Origin: Maribacter polysaccharolyticus
Lineage (GTDB): Bacteria > Bacteroidota > Bacteroidia > Flavobacteriales > Flavobacteriaceae
Direction of reading: 5' to 3'
Assembly (NCBI RefSeq): GCF_028882255.1
Contig: NZ_JARBUY010000004.1
Location: forward strand, 632,328 to 696,327
DNA: 64,000 bases
Part shown: positions 55,991 to 64,000 of the stretch, in pieces
Layout of the letters: each line of letters starts with the position of its first letter
Position numbering within the stretch: the stretch's first letter is position 1
The notes under the pieces: generated by a model
Seen by the model: only the letters and a program-made list of their open reading frames with translations
The model's database searches: none
What the model was told of the DNA's origin: nothing
Program-made: the position numbers and the translations under genes

Positions 55991-56213
55991 CATGCCTAAG
56001 GCCTGTGCGTAAAATCGCATTCTAAAATAGGGCAAAACCAACTTTTGGGAAAGATGGGGCCGGGGGAAGTTATCAACCGTGGCCCCCTATTTATCAACCT
56101 TATACGTAATGTTCGTGGTGTGCGTGGCGTACGGTATGTTGCTGCGCCTTAGCGGTGATCGGGGGCGTTGCCCCTTACCGTACTTTGTGGAATTACCTTA
56201 AAGCAGCTCGCCC
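55991..56213. other. Junction between array and host-like DNA
   Basis: No gene seen. Composition changes here from AT-rich cassettes to the GC-richer flank. No integrase gene, tRNA or direct repeat of an attachment site was found. Confidence 0.4.
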
Positions 56214-57374
56214 CTACCTTTTCTTTTTCATTTTGTTGATCCAGATCAAGGTGCCCGTTATGGGTAAGGTCGTGGCGATCAAACAGCAGATAAAATAAAT
56301 GATCTTGGTGGCCATCCCCGCAAAGTCCCCCACATGGATCCCCCGGATCAAACCGGCGATTTTCGATCCCACCGACCCGTCTTTAAAGTAGGTAGCGGAA
56401 ACCAACGCATTGGTATGGGGGTTAAAGTGCAGCTTATCGGCGGCATTGTAGGCCAAAAACCCGCTACCGATCTTACGGATCATGATACTTTGATCATTGG
56501 CCATGGGCAGGGTAACCCTCGTGGCAAAATTGGCATAGGGTAAGATACTGTCGGTTTTATGGAGTAGGGTATCAAAATCCAAGACGGCCCTTTCCCGGGG
56601 CGTGTTTTCGGAAGCAATGGAAATGGTCTTCTCGAACCGCGATTTCCCCAATTGGTCGCCCAAAACCTTTTCCAAACCGTCGTAATACCACGTAAACGAC
56701 CACAACAGTCCCGTTAACCCCATGAGCAATAGGGGGAGCAGGGCATAAAAACCGAAGGTATTGTGAAAATCATAATTCACCCGTTTCCAGCTTGCCTTGG
56801 TCTTAATGGTAAACCCCTGTTTCCAAGCTTTCCAATTACGGAATTTCTTCAGTTTTTTGGGAAACCACAAAATCAATCCGGATAGGCACATGAACACGAA
56901 AATGATGGTACAGACCCCTACTATGGGCCTCCCGATTTTGCGATCCAATAAAAGGTAGCGATGCAACTGCTCCACGGTGTGCATAAACGCCTTTGTTTTG
57001 CCCGTGGCCTGTACCCGTTGCCCGGAATAGGGGTCTATGCTCACTGTAGTGCCCCTTACGGGTTTACCGTTACTGTTTTCGATTTGCTCCTTGGTAAGCA
57101 AGGTAAACCGGTGGTTTCTGTTTTCCGCTCCATAAAAAATGAATTCCTTGACCAGGGTATCGTTCCCCTGCAGCGTATGGATCAGCCGATCAAAAGGCAC
57201 CCGTTCGCCCTGCTTTTCGGAATAATGGTCTTCCCTATCGAAGAACGAAACGAGTTCTGTCTCAAAAGCGAGTATCGTGCCCGTAAGACAGACGACGAAC
57301 AAAACAATGCCACTACCGATCCCCAACCATAGGTGCAGATCGTTGATCAATTTTCTGAAGGTGAATTTTTTCAT
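56214..57374 (-). CDS. PepSY-associated membrane protein (iron-regulated type)
   Basis: 386 residues, four membrane segments. It starts KLINDLHLWLGIGSGIVLFVVCLTGTILAFE, has the conserved VEQLHRYLL after the first PepSY-like loop, VGVCTIIFVFMCLSGLILWFPKK, the histidine-bearing DFHNTFGFYALLPLLLMGLTG and a last helix near LIRGIHVGDFAGMATKII. Such proteins accompany ferric-siderophore receptors and are thought to reduce or release iron. Seven bases after the esterase gene. Confidence 0.87.
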   Translation of the reverse strand: MKKFTFRKLINDLHLWLGIGSGIVLFVVCLTGTILAFETELVSFFDREDHYSEKQGERVPFDRLIHTLQGNDTLVKEFIFYGAENRNHRFTLLTKEQIENSNGKPVRGTTVSIDPYSGQRVQATGKTKAFMHTVEQLHRYLLLDRKIGRPIVGVCTIIFVFMCLSGLILWFPKKLKKFRNWKAWKQGFTIKTKASWKRVNYDFHNTFGFYALLPLLLMGLTGLLWSFTWYYDGLEKVLGDQLGKSRFEKTISIASENTPRERAVLDFDTLLHKTDSILPYANFATRVTLPMANDQSIMIRKIGSGFLAYNAADKLHFNPHTNALVSATYFKDGSVGSKIAGLIRGIHVGDFAGMATKIIYFICCLIATTLPITGTLIWINKMKKKR

Positions 57375-57380
57375 TTTAAT

Positions 57381-58439
57381 TTAGTGCTTGGTTGATGCTG
57401 ATTTCTCTTTTAGGTATTGGTTCTCCGGGTAGAGCTCCCTATTGATCCGATGCAGGATTACGGCATTGGCCTGCTGCCCCCTTGCCCTGGCCAGATCGAC
57501 CACCCGATCAAGATAGGCCCCTTGGGGTTTAAGCTCATAACCCAAGGTTTCGGAAACGTCCCGGTAGTGTTCTTGCAATAAAGACGGGTTTTTAATGAGG
57601 TCTTTTACATTGATCCTAAACCCCTTGAATACAAAACGGAAGGCATCGATCATGGCGGGCAGAACCACACTTCCGTGATCTTCTTCGGGATAGGCCTTGA
57701 TCTTCAGGTTCAGGTTTTCGGGAACCATGGCATGCATTTTCGTTAGGGCCGCTTCCTTTGCCTCAAAATGGGCAAGGTCTTGTTTTCCCGCTTTTTTGGG
57801 GTAACCCAACGAATTGGCATTGGCCAGGAACAGCGTTTTCCCTTTAAAGTCCGTCCCCCGTAACTTGCCTTCCAGTTCGTTGACGAACAGGGCGTCATCC
57901 CACCATAAACTGGGGTCTATGGCCACATAGGCATTGAAATCGCCAGTATTTTCGAACAGGGTGTTCATGGTAAAAAGCCCCCCAAAGGAATGCCCTACCA
58001 GGATCTTGAAATCCAAGGTGCGATAGGTCTCATCGATTTTGGGCATCAACTCCTTTATGATAAAGGACCTGAACTTATCGGCCCCACCACTTTGGTATCC
58101 CAGCTCGGTCACGGGGGTCGGTGTCAGGTCCCTTGACCGATCGGTGTTTTTGATGGCGACCACAATGCATTCGGGCATTACGGGATAGTACCCACTTGAA
58201 AACGTGTTTACGATCCCCGAGATCACATGAAAATACGTTTCACCATCCAACACATAAATCACGGGATACCGCTGCGCTTTGAAGTTATCATCGGCATAGT
58301 GCTCCGGTACATATACCCAGTACTCCCTTTCTTCGTTGACCTGGGAAGAAGGTAGGGTTGCCCGGGTACCGATCGTGATGTCCTGGGCATGGGAAAACAG
58401 GGCGGTGAAAAATAAAAGGGTTGCGGTGAAAAGCTTCAT
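57381..58439 (-). CDS. Secreted alpha/beta hydrolase (esterase D / siderophore esterase-like)
   Basis: 352 residues beginning MKLFTATLLFFTALFSHAQ, a signal peptide. The esterase core has EYWVYVPEHYAD, PVIYVLDGETYF, the nucleophile serine in ILVGHSFGGLFTM and the histidine in YPEEDHGSVVLPAMIDAFRF. The C-terminal ~70 residues resemble tetratricopeptide-like helices. Between a TonB receptor and a PepSY protein it probably hydrolyses a ferric siderophore or another ester-bearing iron ligand. Confidence 0.83.
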   Translation of the reverse strand: MKLFTATLLFFTALFSHAQDITIGTRATLPSSQVNEEREYWVYVPEHYADDNFKAQRYPVIYVLDGETYFHVISGIVNTFSSGYYPVMPECIVVAIKNTDRSRDLTPTPVTELGYQSGGADKFRSFIIKELMPKIDETYRTLDFKILVGHSFGGLFTMNTLFENTGDFNAYVAIDPSLWWDDALFVNELEGKLRGTDFKGKTLFLANANSLGYPKKAGKQDLAHFEAKEAALTKMHAMVPENLNLKIKAYPEEDHGSVVLPAMIDAFRFVFKGFRINVKDLIKNPSLLQEHYRDVSETLGYELKPQGAYLDRVVDLARARGQQANAVILHRINRELYPENQYLKEKSASTKH

Positions 58440-58518
58440 TCCGGTTGTGGTTTTGCGAAAACTGAAAAAGAGGACATTTTTTGAATCATGTCCCCTTCTT
58501 CTTCTTCATAGTCAGATG

Positions 58519-60894
58519 TCAAAAAACATCGTAGGTTAGACTTACTCTGAAGTTAAACGGTTTCTGGGGTATGCCGTACCCATTGTAATATTCCTTATCG
58601 AAAATATTATCGGCCTTAAGACCGATCTTATAATTGTCTTTCTTATAGAAAACCGTACCGTCGAAGGTGGTATAGGCCTCAGAACCGAAATTGTTGGCAG
58701 TACTGTTGTATATCTCACTGATATGATTCGCTCCGAACCCAAAGCCCAGACCGCTGGCCTTTCCTTTGAGCACATGGTAACTCAACCAAAAGTTCCAAAC
58801 CGTTTCCGGGGTATAGGTTAAACTGTTCCCTACCGTATTTTCGCTACCGTAGCTCACTTTTTCCAAGGTGGCCTTGTTCTTCGTATATCCGGCAACGACA
58901 TTCAACCCCGGAAAAGGATTGGCGATAAGGTCTATCTCGACACCCCTACTCAAGGTTTCCCCTTCCTGTACACTCACCCCATTCTCATCGGTAATGATAT
59001 CATTATCGATATTGATGTTGTAATAGCTAATGGTACTTTTCAATTTTCCGTTGAAGAAGTTCAATTTGGTACCTACTTCAAATTGTTTGGCCCTCTCGGC
59101 ATCCCAGGTAATGATTTCCCCGGTACCATCGTCAGACGGGGCATTGTTGGTCAACCCATCCATATAATTCACAAAGACCGAAGCCTTGTCGTTGAAGGGG
59201 TTGTAGGCCAGTCCCAATTTTGTGCTCAGGGCATTTTGGGAGTAGCCGTTACTCAATTCCGCACCGTTATATACGGTATTCTTACCCATATACCGATCAA
59301 AACGCAACCCTGCGGCAAGGGTGATCTGTTCATTTAAGGTAAGGGCATCAAAGGCGTAAACCCCTAAGGTCTCAAACTTTGAAATGGTTTTGTTCTTGGC
59401 CTGATCCGCGATGGAAGCTTCGAACTGTTCGTTGGTCATACCTTCTATGACCGGATCGGTAACATCCACGGCATCGACCGCATTCCAAACCCCGGTACGT
59501 TGGGTATCGTCGTAATTGTTGAGGTAACCGGCCCCGACAACCAGTTTGTTATCGAGCTTTTCCCCGTCAAGGACATTCAAAAAATCTTGTTGGATGTGGG
59601 TGTTGCCCGATTCCCTGGGATCCAATTGCAGGTAATACCGGCTTACGGTATTCACATCGGACATGACAAGGCGCAGGTAATTGGCATCGGTCAAAACGGA
59701 GGCGTTGGTAAAGGTCGTTTTGGAGGTCCAGGTGTCCGACAGTTCATAATTCAACATCACCTGCAATACGGTCGAAGCAAAATAACCGGCCATTCCATTG
59801 GAACCATAGCTCGTATCAAAATCCCAGTTCAGATCGTCCCAACTGTCGACGCTATCGGAAATAAGCGAAGCACTTACCCCACTTGCGAAATATAAATTAC
59901 GCTTGCTCTGGTTGTACTCCAAATTGAAGGTAGTGGTAAGTCGGTCAGAGAGGTTAAACGTCAAGGACGGAGCCAACATAAACTCCCTGATGATCCCCTG
60001 GTCCTGAAAACTGTTCTCCGAGTTATAGGCCCCATTGAACCTGAAGAAAACCTTCTCATCCTTATCCAAAACGGTATTGAAATCGGCGGTAACCCTATTT
60101 TGTTCCCATCTTCCCGTGGTATAGCCGAGTTCCAATTTTTTACCGTTATAGGCTTGCTTTGTTACCTTGTTCACAATGCCACCGTAATTGGCGATATTAT
60201 CGACATTGGCCCCATAAAACAAGGATCCCGGCCCTTTCACCAGCTCTATACGTTCTATATTTTGGGGATCCAACGGTGCCTTTACCCAGGCGATTCCCCC
60301 GTTTCTCAGGTGTACATCGGACCGAAACCCCCTTAAATATACACTTACGTTCCCATCGTTCGACTGTACGTAACCCCCTCCGGTAATGCTCTTAAAGGCC
60401 GATGGCAGATCGGTGGTGACCTGCTCGGTCAACAATGCCCCCGTAACGATGGAATAGGATTGTGGGTTATTGATGTTTTCCAAAGGAACCTTGGCTACAT
60501 ACTCCGATTCTTTCTGTGCAAATTGATTCAGGCGTTCCGCTATGATGATCACTTCGTCCAAGGCTTCATGGTCCTCGTTCAGGACGATATCCCCAACGGA
60601 AACTTCGGGGGCATTTACCTGTACCTCGACGGATTTGGTCTGCATGCCGATCAATGAAAACTCCAAGGTGTAATTGCCATACGGAATGTTGGCCAATTTA
60701 TACACCCCATCCAGATTCGTCGTGGTACCCTTGTTGGTCGATTTCAGGATTACATTGATATACTCGGCGGGGACATTATCGGAGGTCAATACCTTCCCGT
60801 TGATCGATCCCTTGGATTGTTGGGCATAACCGAAGCCCGTAGAAACCAAAATAAGAAGCCCAAGAAAAGTCTTGGCCATTTTTGATGAACTCAT
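58519..60894 (-). CDS. TonB-dependent siderophore receptor
   Basis: 791 residues. Signal peptide to YAQ, then a carboxypeptidase-regulatory domain (SINGKVLTSDNVPAEYINVILKSTNKGTTTN), the plug (TTDLPSAFKSITGGGYVQ, NVSVYLRGFRSDVHLRNGGI, IERIELVKGPGSLFYGANVDNI, GGIVNKVTK) and a barrel ending in the aromatic FNFRVSLTYDVF. The plug follows the siderophore (FhuA/FoxA-like) pattern. First of three genes with the esterase and PepSY protein. Confidence 0.92.
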   Translation of the reverse strand: MSSSKMAKTFLGLLILVSTGFGYAQQSKGSINGKVLTSDNVPAEYINVILKSTNKGTTTNLDGVYKLANIPYGNYTLEFSLIGMQTKSVEVQVNAPEVSVGDIVLNEDHEALDEVIIIAERLNQFAQKESEYVAKVPLENINNPQSYSIVTGALLTEQVTTDLPSAFKSITGGGYVQSNDGNVSVYLRGFRSDVHLRNGGIAWVKAPLDPQNIERIELVKGPGSLFYGANVDNIANYGGIVNKVTKQAYNGKKLELGYTTGRWEQNRVTADFNTVLDKDEKVFFRFNGAYNSENSFQDQGIIREFMLAPSLTFNLSDRLTTTFNLEYNQSKRNLYFASGVSASLISDSVDSWDDLNWDFDTSYGSNGMAGYFASTVLQVMLNYELSDTWTSKTTFTNASVLTDANYLRLVMSDVNTVSRYYLQLDPRESGNTHIQQDFLNVLDGEKLDNKLVVGAGYLNNYDDTQRTGVWNAVDAVDVTDPVIEGMTNEQFEASIADQAKNKTISKFETLGVYAFDALTLNEQITLAAGLRFDRYMGKNTVYNGAELSNGYSQNALSTKLGLAYNPFNDKASVFVNYMDGLTNNAPSDDGTGEIITWDAERAKQFEVGTKLNFFNGKLKSTISYYNINIDNDIITDENGVSVQEGETLSRGVEIDLIANPFPGLNVVAGYTKNKATLEKVSYGSENTVGNSLTYTPETVWNFWLSYHVLKGKASGLGFGFGANHISEIYNSTANNFGSEAYTTFDGTVFYKKDNYKIGLKADNIFDKEYYNGYGIPQKPFNFRVSLTYDVF

Positions 60895-60911
60895 ACTATA
60901 TTTTATTAATT

Positions 60912-60934
60912 TTATTTAGATTTAATATAAATAA
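60912..60934. promoter_or_regulatory. Fur-like palindrome before the TonB receptor
   Basis: A 23-base near-palindrome with arms TTATTTAGATT and ATATAAATAA (20 of 23 positions symmetric), 18 bases upstream of the receptor start. It resembles the TTTAGA-n-TCTAAA-type sites ahead of iron genes in flavobacteria. Confidence 0.45.
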
Positions 60935-61008
60935 TGATTGCAAAAGTATTTAATAATTGATAGTTTTACCTACGCATATAGTATTAATAAAGCCGTGAAA
61001 AGTATTCC

Positions 61009-61995
61009 ATGAAATCGATCTTAAAGAGTTCTTCATTTGCGGAAAAAACCATTGTCAGAAAATTTCCAAAAGGGTTCAAAACCCCGGTATTACGGGAAGA
61101 AACCATTGTTAGCAGCAGTGCTTTGGTGAAAGGGGAAACGAAGGAGATTTTATTCGACGGCATCAAAATCAGCATCAGAAACGGCCTGATAACCTCCCCT
61201 GTGGACATTGATGTGGAGCATGATTTCCCTTTTTTGAAAATGCATTTTGAAATAGAGGGAAGCAGCCAATACACCCCGAAAAATGATAAAAGTATCGCGG
61301 TGAACATTCCCCATGGGCATTATAATTTCTTTTACCTGCCGCAGGTAAAAGGAAAATTGCGGTATGATTGTACCAAAAGGAAAACCTTGGAAATTCTTTT
61401 TACAAAAGCGTATTTTATGCGGGTATTCGGCCATTCCTTCAGGGAGGTAAGTGCGGGATTCGGGGAGGCGCTAGACCAGGGGAGGCCATTTTTGATGTGG
61501 CAACAAAGCAAACCGATCAGTTCCCGATTACACCTCATCATCGAGGAAATCATCAATTGTAACTATGAGGGCGGCATCAAGAAAGCCTATCTGGAATCGA
61601 AAATCAACGAAATATTGACGATGTTCTTTGATGGATTGAAAAACAAAAAAACCCCTCGGGAGCAAGAACTGACCAAGGATGATTATTCAAGAATACTGCA
61701 TGCGGAATGCCTGGTAAAAAAGAACCTCAAGGATCCCCCGACCATATCGGAGTTATCGCAACTTACGGGGATCAACCAATTTAAGCTCAAACAGCACTTC
61801 AAATTGGTTTTCGGGATGCCCATTTTCTCCTACCTGACCGAATTGCGGATGGCCAAAGCGAAGAAATTGATCGTTGAGGATGGCTTTACCGTTGCCGAAG
61901 CGGCCTATGAGATCGGGTATAAAAACCCACAGCATTTTACGGCCGCCTTTAAGAGAAGGTACCACTATTTGCCCAGTGCGTTGAAAAAGGCATAG
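61009..61995 (+). CDS. AraC family regulator (PchR-like)
   Basis: 328 residues; the C-terminal ~100 hold two HTH motifs: TISELSQLTGINQFKLKQHFKLVFG and FTVAEAAYEIGYKNPQHFTAAFKRRY. The N-terminal part has the ligand-binding pattern seen in PchR-like regulators of siderophore receptors. It is divergent from the TonB receptor gene with 114 bases between them, so it probably controls that group. Confidence 0.88.
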   Translation: MKSILKSSSFAEKTIVRKFPKGFKTPVLREETIVSSSALVKGETKEILFDGIKISIRNGLITSPVDIDVEHDFPFLKMHFEIEGSSQYTPKNDKSIAVNIPHGHYNFFYLPQVKGKLRYDCTKRKTLEILFTKAYFMRVFGHSFREVSAGFGEALDQGRPFLMWQQSKPISSRLHLIIEEIINCNYEGGIKKAYLESKINEILTMFFDGLKNKKTPREQELTKDDYSRILHAECLVKKNLKDPPTISELSQLTGINQFKLKQHFKLVFGMPIFSYLTELRMAKAKKLIVEDGFTVAEAAYEIGYKNPQHFTAAFKRRYHYLPSALKKA

Positions 61996-62099
61996 GTCAT
62001 GCCTTCCCATTTGGGTTATGCCCCTATCGGTATCTTTTAAAAAACCCTTTCGCAAGGCCCTGCACAACGGTTACGAATGTTTGGCGGTAGCACGGTGGG

Positions 62100-62468
62100 T
62101 CAGCTTTCTTGGATCCCCTTAAGTTTCCGATCTTCCCGTATATCCCCGATATGGTAATAGGCGATTATTTCGGCTATTAGTCCATCATCCAAATGGTACC
62201 ACTCGGTCACCTCCAAAGAAAAATCCTTTCCCTGTTTTGCGCTATAGCGCACACAGGCCCTTTGGTTTTCGTATATGCCTTCATGGATTATAAAAGTGTA
62301 TCCCAAGAATTTGTCCTTGTTTTTTTCCACCACATCCAAATAGGCCTTTTTACCTTGGATCGTTCCAAACGGACTGCTGTGTTTGAAGTCCTCCGAAATC
62401 GGTAACCCCTTAAAATCGCCCTTCTCCCACAAATCGAACCAATGCTTTACGACTTTCTTGGTATCCAT
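62100..62468 (-). CDS. NTF2/SnoaL-like protein
   Basis: 122 residues with the cone-fold pattern: VVKHWFDLWEKGDFKGLPIS, SPFGTIQGKKAYLDVVEKNK, ACVRYSAKQGKDFSLEVTEWYHLDDGLI. Ligand and reaction unknown. Five bases after the VOC gene, so cotranscribed. Confidence 0.78.
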   Translation of the reverse strand: MDTKKVVKHWFDLWEKGDFKGLPISEDFKHSSPFGTIQGKKAYLDVVEKNKDKFLGYTFIIHEGIYENQRACVRYSAKQGKDFSLEVTEWYHLDDGLIAEIIAYYHIGDIREDRKLKGIQES

Positions 62469-62473
62469 CGGTA

Positions 62474-62842
62474 TTACTTTACGCTTTTATCTGCTTGCCA
62501 TAGGCCATGGATATTGCCATCGGGGTCGTTAAAAAAAGCCAACCACCCCATGGAGGGAATGGCCGTTTTGGGTACTTTGATCTGTCCGCCATGTTTTTTT
62601 ATAAGGGTTATCGCTTCATCGATATCCCCCACCGATATGGCATTGGTAATGGGCTGGTTGGGGTGTCTTCGTTTACTAATGGCCCCATTGATCCCCGGCC
62701 CCTCTGTACCCGTTTTTGCAAACCAATATTCTTGATCTCCGAATCGCTGGAACGTCCAGTGGAATACTTTTTCAAAAAAATCCATGGTCTTTTCAGGGGC
62801 ATCACATGGAATTTCAAAATAATTAACCCTTGCTTCTTTCAT
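62474..62842 (-). CDS. VOC superfamily (glyoxalase-like) protein
   Basis: 122 residues: YFEIPCDAPEKTMDFFEKVFHWTFQRFG in the first module and ISVGDIDEAITLIKKHGGQI ... MGWLAFFNDPDGNIHGLWQ in the second. The family is diverse; substrate unknown. Confidence 0.83.
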   Translation of the reverse strand: MKEARVNYFEIPCDAPEKTMDFFEKVFHWTFQRFGDQEYWFAKTGTEGPGINGAISKRRHPNQPITNAISVGDIDEAITLIKKHGGQIKVPKTAIPSMGWLAFFNDPDGNIHGLWQADKSVK

Positions 62843-62983
62843 GACGCTTGTTTTTAAATGTTACTGAAACCTATGTTGGTGAGGCCGGTAATTCAAGAGC
62901 GGGAAACCTGTAATGCGTTTGAAAAGTCAATTCTGCGCCCTTACCCCCTTGGGGGCCATGGCTTGGTTGCACCCTACCGCATA

Positions 62984-63457
62984 TCAATAGTGATAGGGAT
63001 AGTAGTGCGTTGGTGGCCTTTCTATATGGTATTCCGATTGCAGAAAAGTTACCAGATCCACGAGTTCCTGAACGGTCATGACATCATTGTAATTCACCAT
63101 CTTTGAACCTCCCCCTTGGGCAGCGGCTATTTCCTTATAGCTCCAGGCGATTTTGTGGGAAGGATTGATTACCGAGGTGACTAACTCCCCATAGGACTTC
63201 TGGGTCTTGGTTTCCCCTCCAAGGGGTATTTTAAGGGTATCACTGCCCCCTTTCCATGCGATACCTGAAATCGTATGGCATTCGTTACAGGACAAACTCC
63301 GATAGGTGGCTTTTCCTTTTTCAATATCGCCTTCGGGCAATGCAAATCCGCGCGCTTGCTGATTGCAACTGCTTATGGATAGCCCACCACATACCATGAG
63401 CAACACCCAAAGGAAATTCGGTAGGCCGTACAGGGTTTTAAATGTATTTACAGACAT
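62984..63457 (-). CDS. c-type cytochrome lipoprotein
   Basis: 157 residues. The signal reaches a lipobox ISSC (Cys31). The haem site is Cys57-x-x-Cys60-His61 in SLSCNECHTISG, and a methionine ligand is likely in GGGSKMVNYNDVMTV. Membrane-anchored electron carrier in the periplasm. Partner oxidase not visible. Confidence 0.85.
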   Translation of the reverse strand: MSVNTFKTLYGLPNFLWVLLMVCGGLSISSCNQQARGFALPEGDIEKGKATYRSLSCNECHTISGIAWKGGSDTLKIPLGGETKTQKSYGELVTSVINPSHKIAWSYKEIAAAQGGGSKMVNYNDVMTVQELVDLVTFLQSEYHIERPPTHYYPYHY

Positions 63458-63769
63458 AGTTGGTTTATTTAAATGATTATTGATGCTATGGAAATAAGGT
63501 AGGGATTAAGAAAAAAAATGGAAATGACTTAAATCATTCCTGCCATTGAGCTATGCCGAGCCCGTGCCCAGCCCTGTTGGGGAGGCATGACCATAAACAC
63601 GTCAAGGGCGCATTGCCCCCTGCCAACCCCCAAGGGGAAGTTGTATTCGGCAGTCTACTGCCCGTTTGCCCGTGGCAACCTGTGGTTTGAAAGATGAATC
63701 GTTTTTATGGGCTTTAAAGTACCGGCCCTTGGCATTCGATCGGGGGCTGTGGGCCTTAGGCCCGTATTT
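63458..63769. promoter_or_regulatory. Upstream region of the cytochrome gene with a CRP/FNR-like site
   Basis: AATGA (63523-63527) and TCATT (63534-63538) are inverted with six bases between, the spacing of CRP/FNR-family sites, about 65 bases before the cytochrome start. The remaining ~230 bases to the next stop codon show no gene. Confidence 0.3.
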
Positions 63770-64000
63770 TCAGTCCCATATACCGGGGCGATCGATTTCC
63801 ATCGCCCTTAAATACGATAAAAACTGCCCTGCATGAACCGCTTCGTGGTATCCGATCCTCAATAAATATTTCCCGAGCGTTTTCTTCTCCCCATTTCCAG
63901 GATGGATGATTTTGGTTTCGCTTAAATCAGCCGCTGAAAATCGACCTACACTTTCCAGAAACTTTTCCCGATAGGGGGCCGCAAATTCAAGTTCGTCATG
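63770..64000 (-). CDS. DinB superfamily protein, C-terminal part (5' end outside window)
   Basis: The open minus-strand frame enters at base 64000 and stops at TGA 63772-63770, giving 76 residues. The end reads LGKYLLRIGYHEAVHAGQFL and then SYLRAMEIDRPGIWD, the last helix of DinB four-helix bundles with the HEAxHxxQ metal-ligand pattern. Probably a bacillithiol transferase-type or uncharacterised DinB protein. The start is not in the window. Confidence 0.75.
   Translation of the reverse strand, partial: HDELEFAAPYREKFLESVGRFSAADLSETKIIHPGNGEKKTLGKYLLRIGYHEAVHAGQFLSYLRAMEIDRPGIWD

Noticed and set aside
63523-63538. AATGA-n6-TCATT as a firm FNR box
   Set aside because: Half-sites are short and the family member in this organism is unknown; kept only as a low-confidence site.

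Overview
The window is chromosomal DNA of a marine-type flavobacterium (Bacteroidota, Flavobacteriaceae). The evidence is promoters with a TAnnTTTG -7 box, many lipoprotein and outer-membrane proteins, a GH97 enzyme, SusC-era style TonB proteins with a carboxypeptidase-regulatory N-terminus, and the gene order pdxA-yceD-rpmF-fabH-accB-accC. No rRNA, tRNA, CRISPR array or transposase was seen.

Layout. 0-14.4 kb is core housekeeping: the end of alr, mscL, asd, a secreted prolyl oligopeptidase, a lone ABC ATPase with arfB, a GreA-like factor, an amino-acid oxidase-like flavoprotein, the fatty-acid and ribosome operon yceD-rpmF-fabH-accB-accC, pdxA and ribE. 14.4-19.4 kb holds a membrane acyltransferase with a sodium:solute symporter, a TauE/SafE permease and small proteins. 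20.4-26.2 kb is a glycerol regulon (glpD-glpK-glpF and a beta-barrel, with a divergent DeoR regulator and three matching operator-like sites). 26.4-36.2 kb holds a GH97 glucosidase, a LytS/LytTR two-component pair, a DUF3500 lipoprotein, a secreted peptidase E and an M14 carboxypeptidase.

36.5-56.0 kb is the unusual part: an AT-rich array of about 19 genes, all on the minus strand, with unrelated functions (SDR, TetR, VOC, DoxX, GH43, GNAT, C-type lectin, NTF2-like, M20 amidohydrolase, YD-like, TIR, STAND NTPase, small membrane proteins). The genes are cut into cassettes by about 17 intergenic sites. Ten sites are copies of one ~165-bp palindrome-rich repeat (two copies carry a ~110-bp extra segment, one is truncated). 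The others are unique long hairpins. Each site ends in AAC on one side and GTT on the other. The few bases beyond GTT at the start of a cassette are complementary to the bases before AAC at the end of the same cassette. That is the geometry of integron cassettes and attC sites, but no integrase is in the window. The array carries two candidate defence proteins, a TIR protein and an 881-residue protein that reads HEPN - NB-ARC - TPR - cold-shock-like.

56.2-64 kb returns to host-like composition: a siderophore-uptake group (PepSY membrane protein, esterase, TonB-dependent receptor, divergent AraC regulator, Fur-like palindrome), an NTF2-like/VOC pair, a c-type cytochrome lipoprotein and the end of a DinB-family gene that runs off the window.
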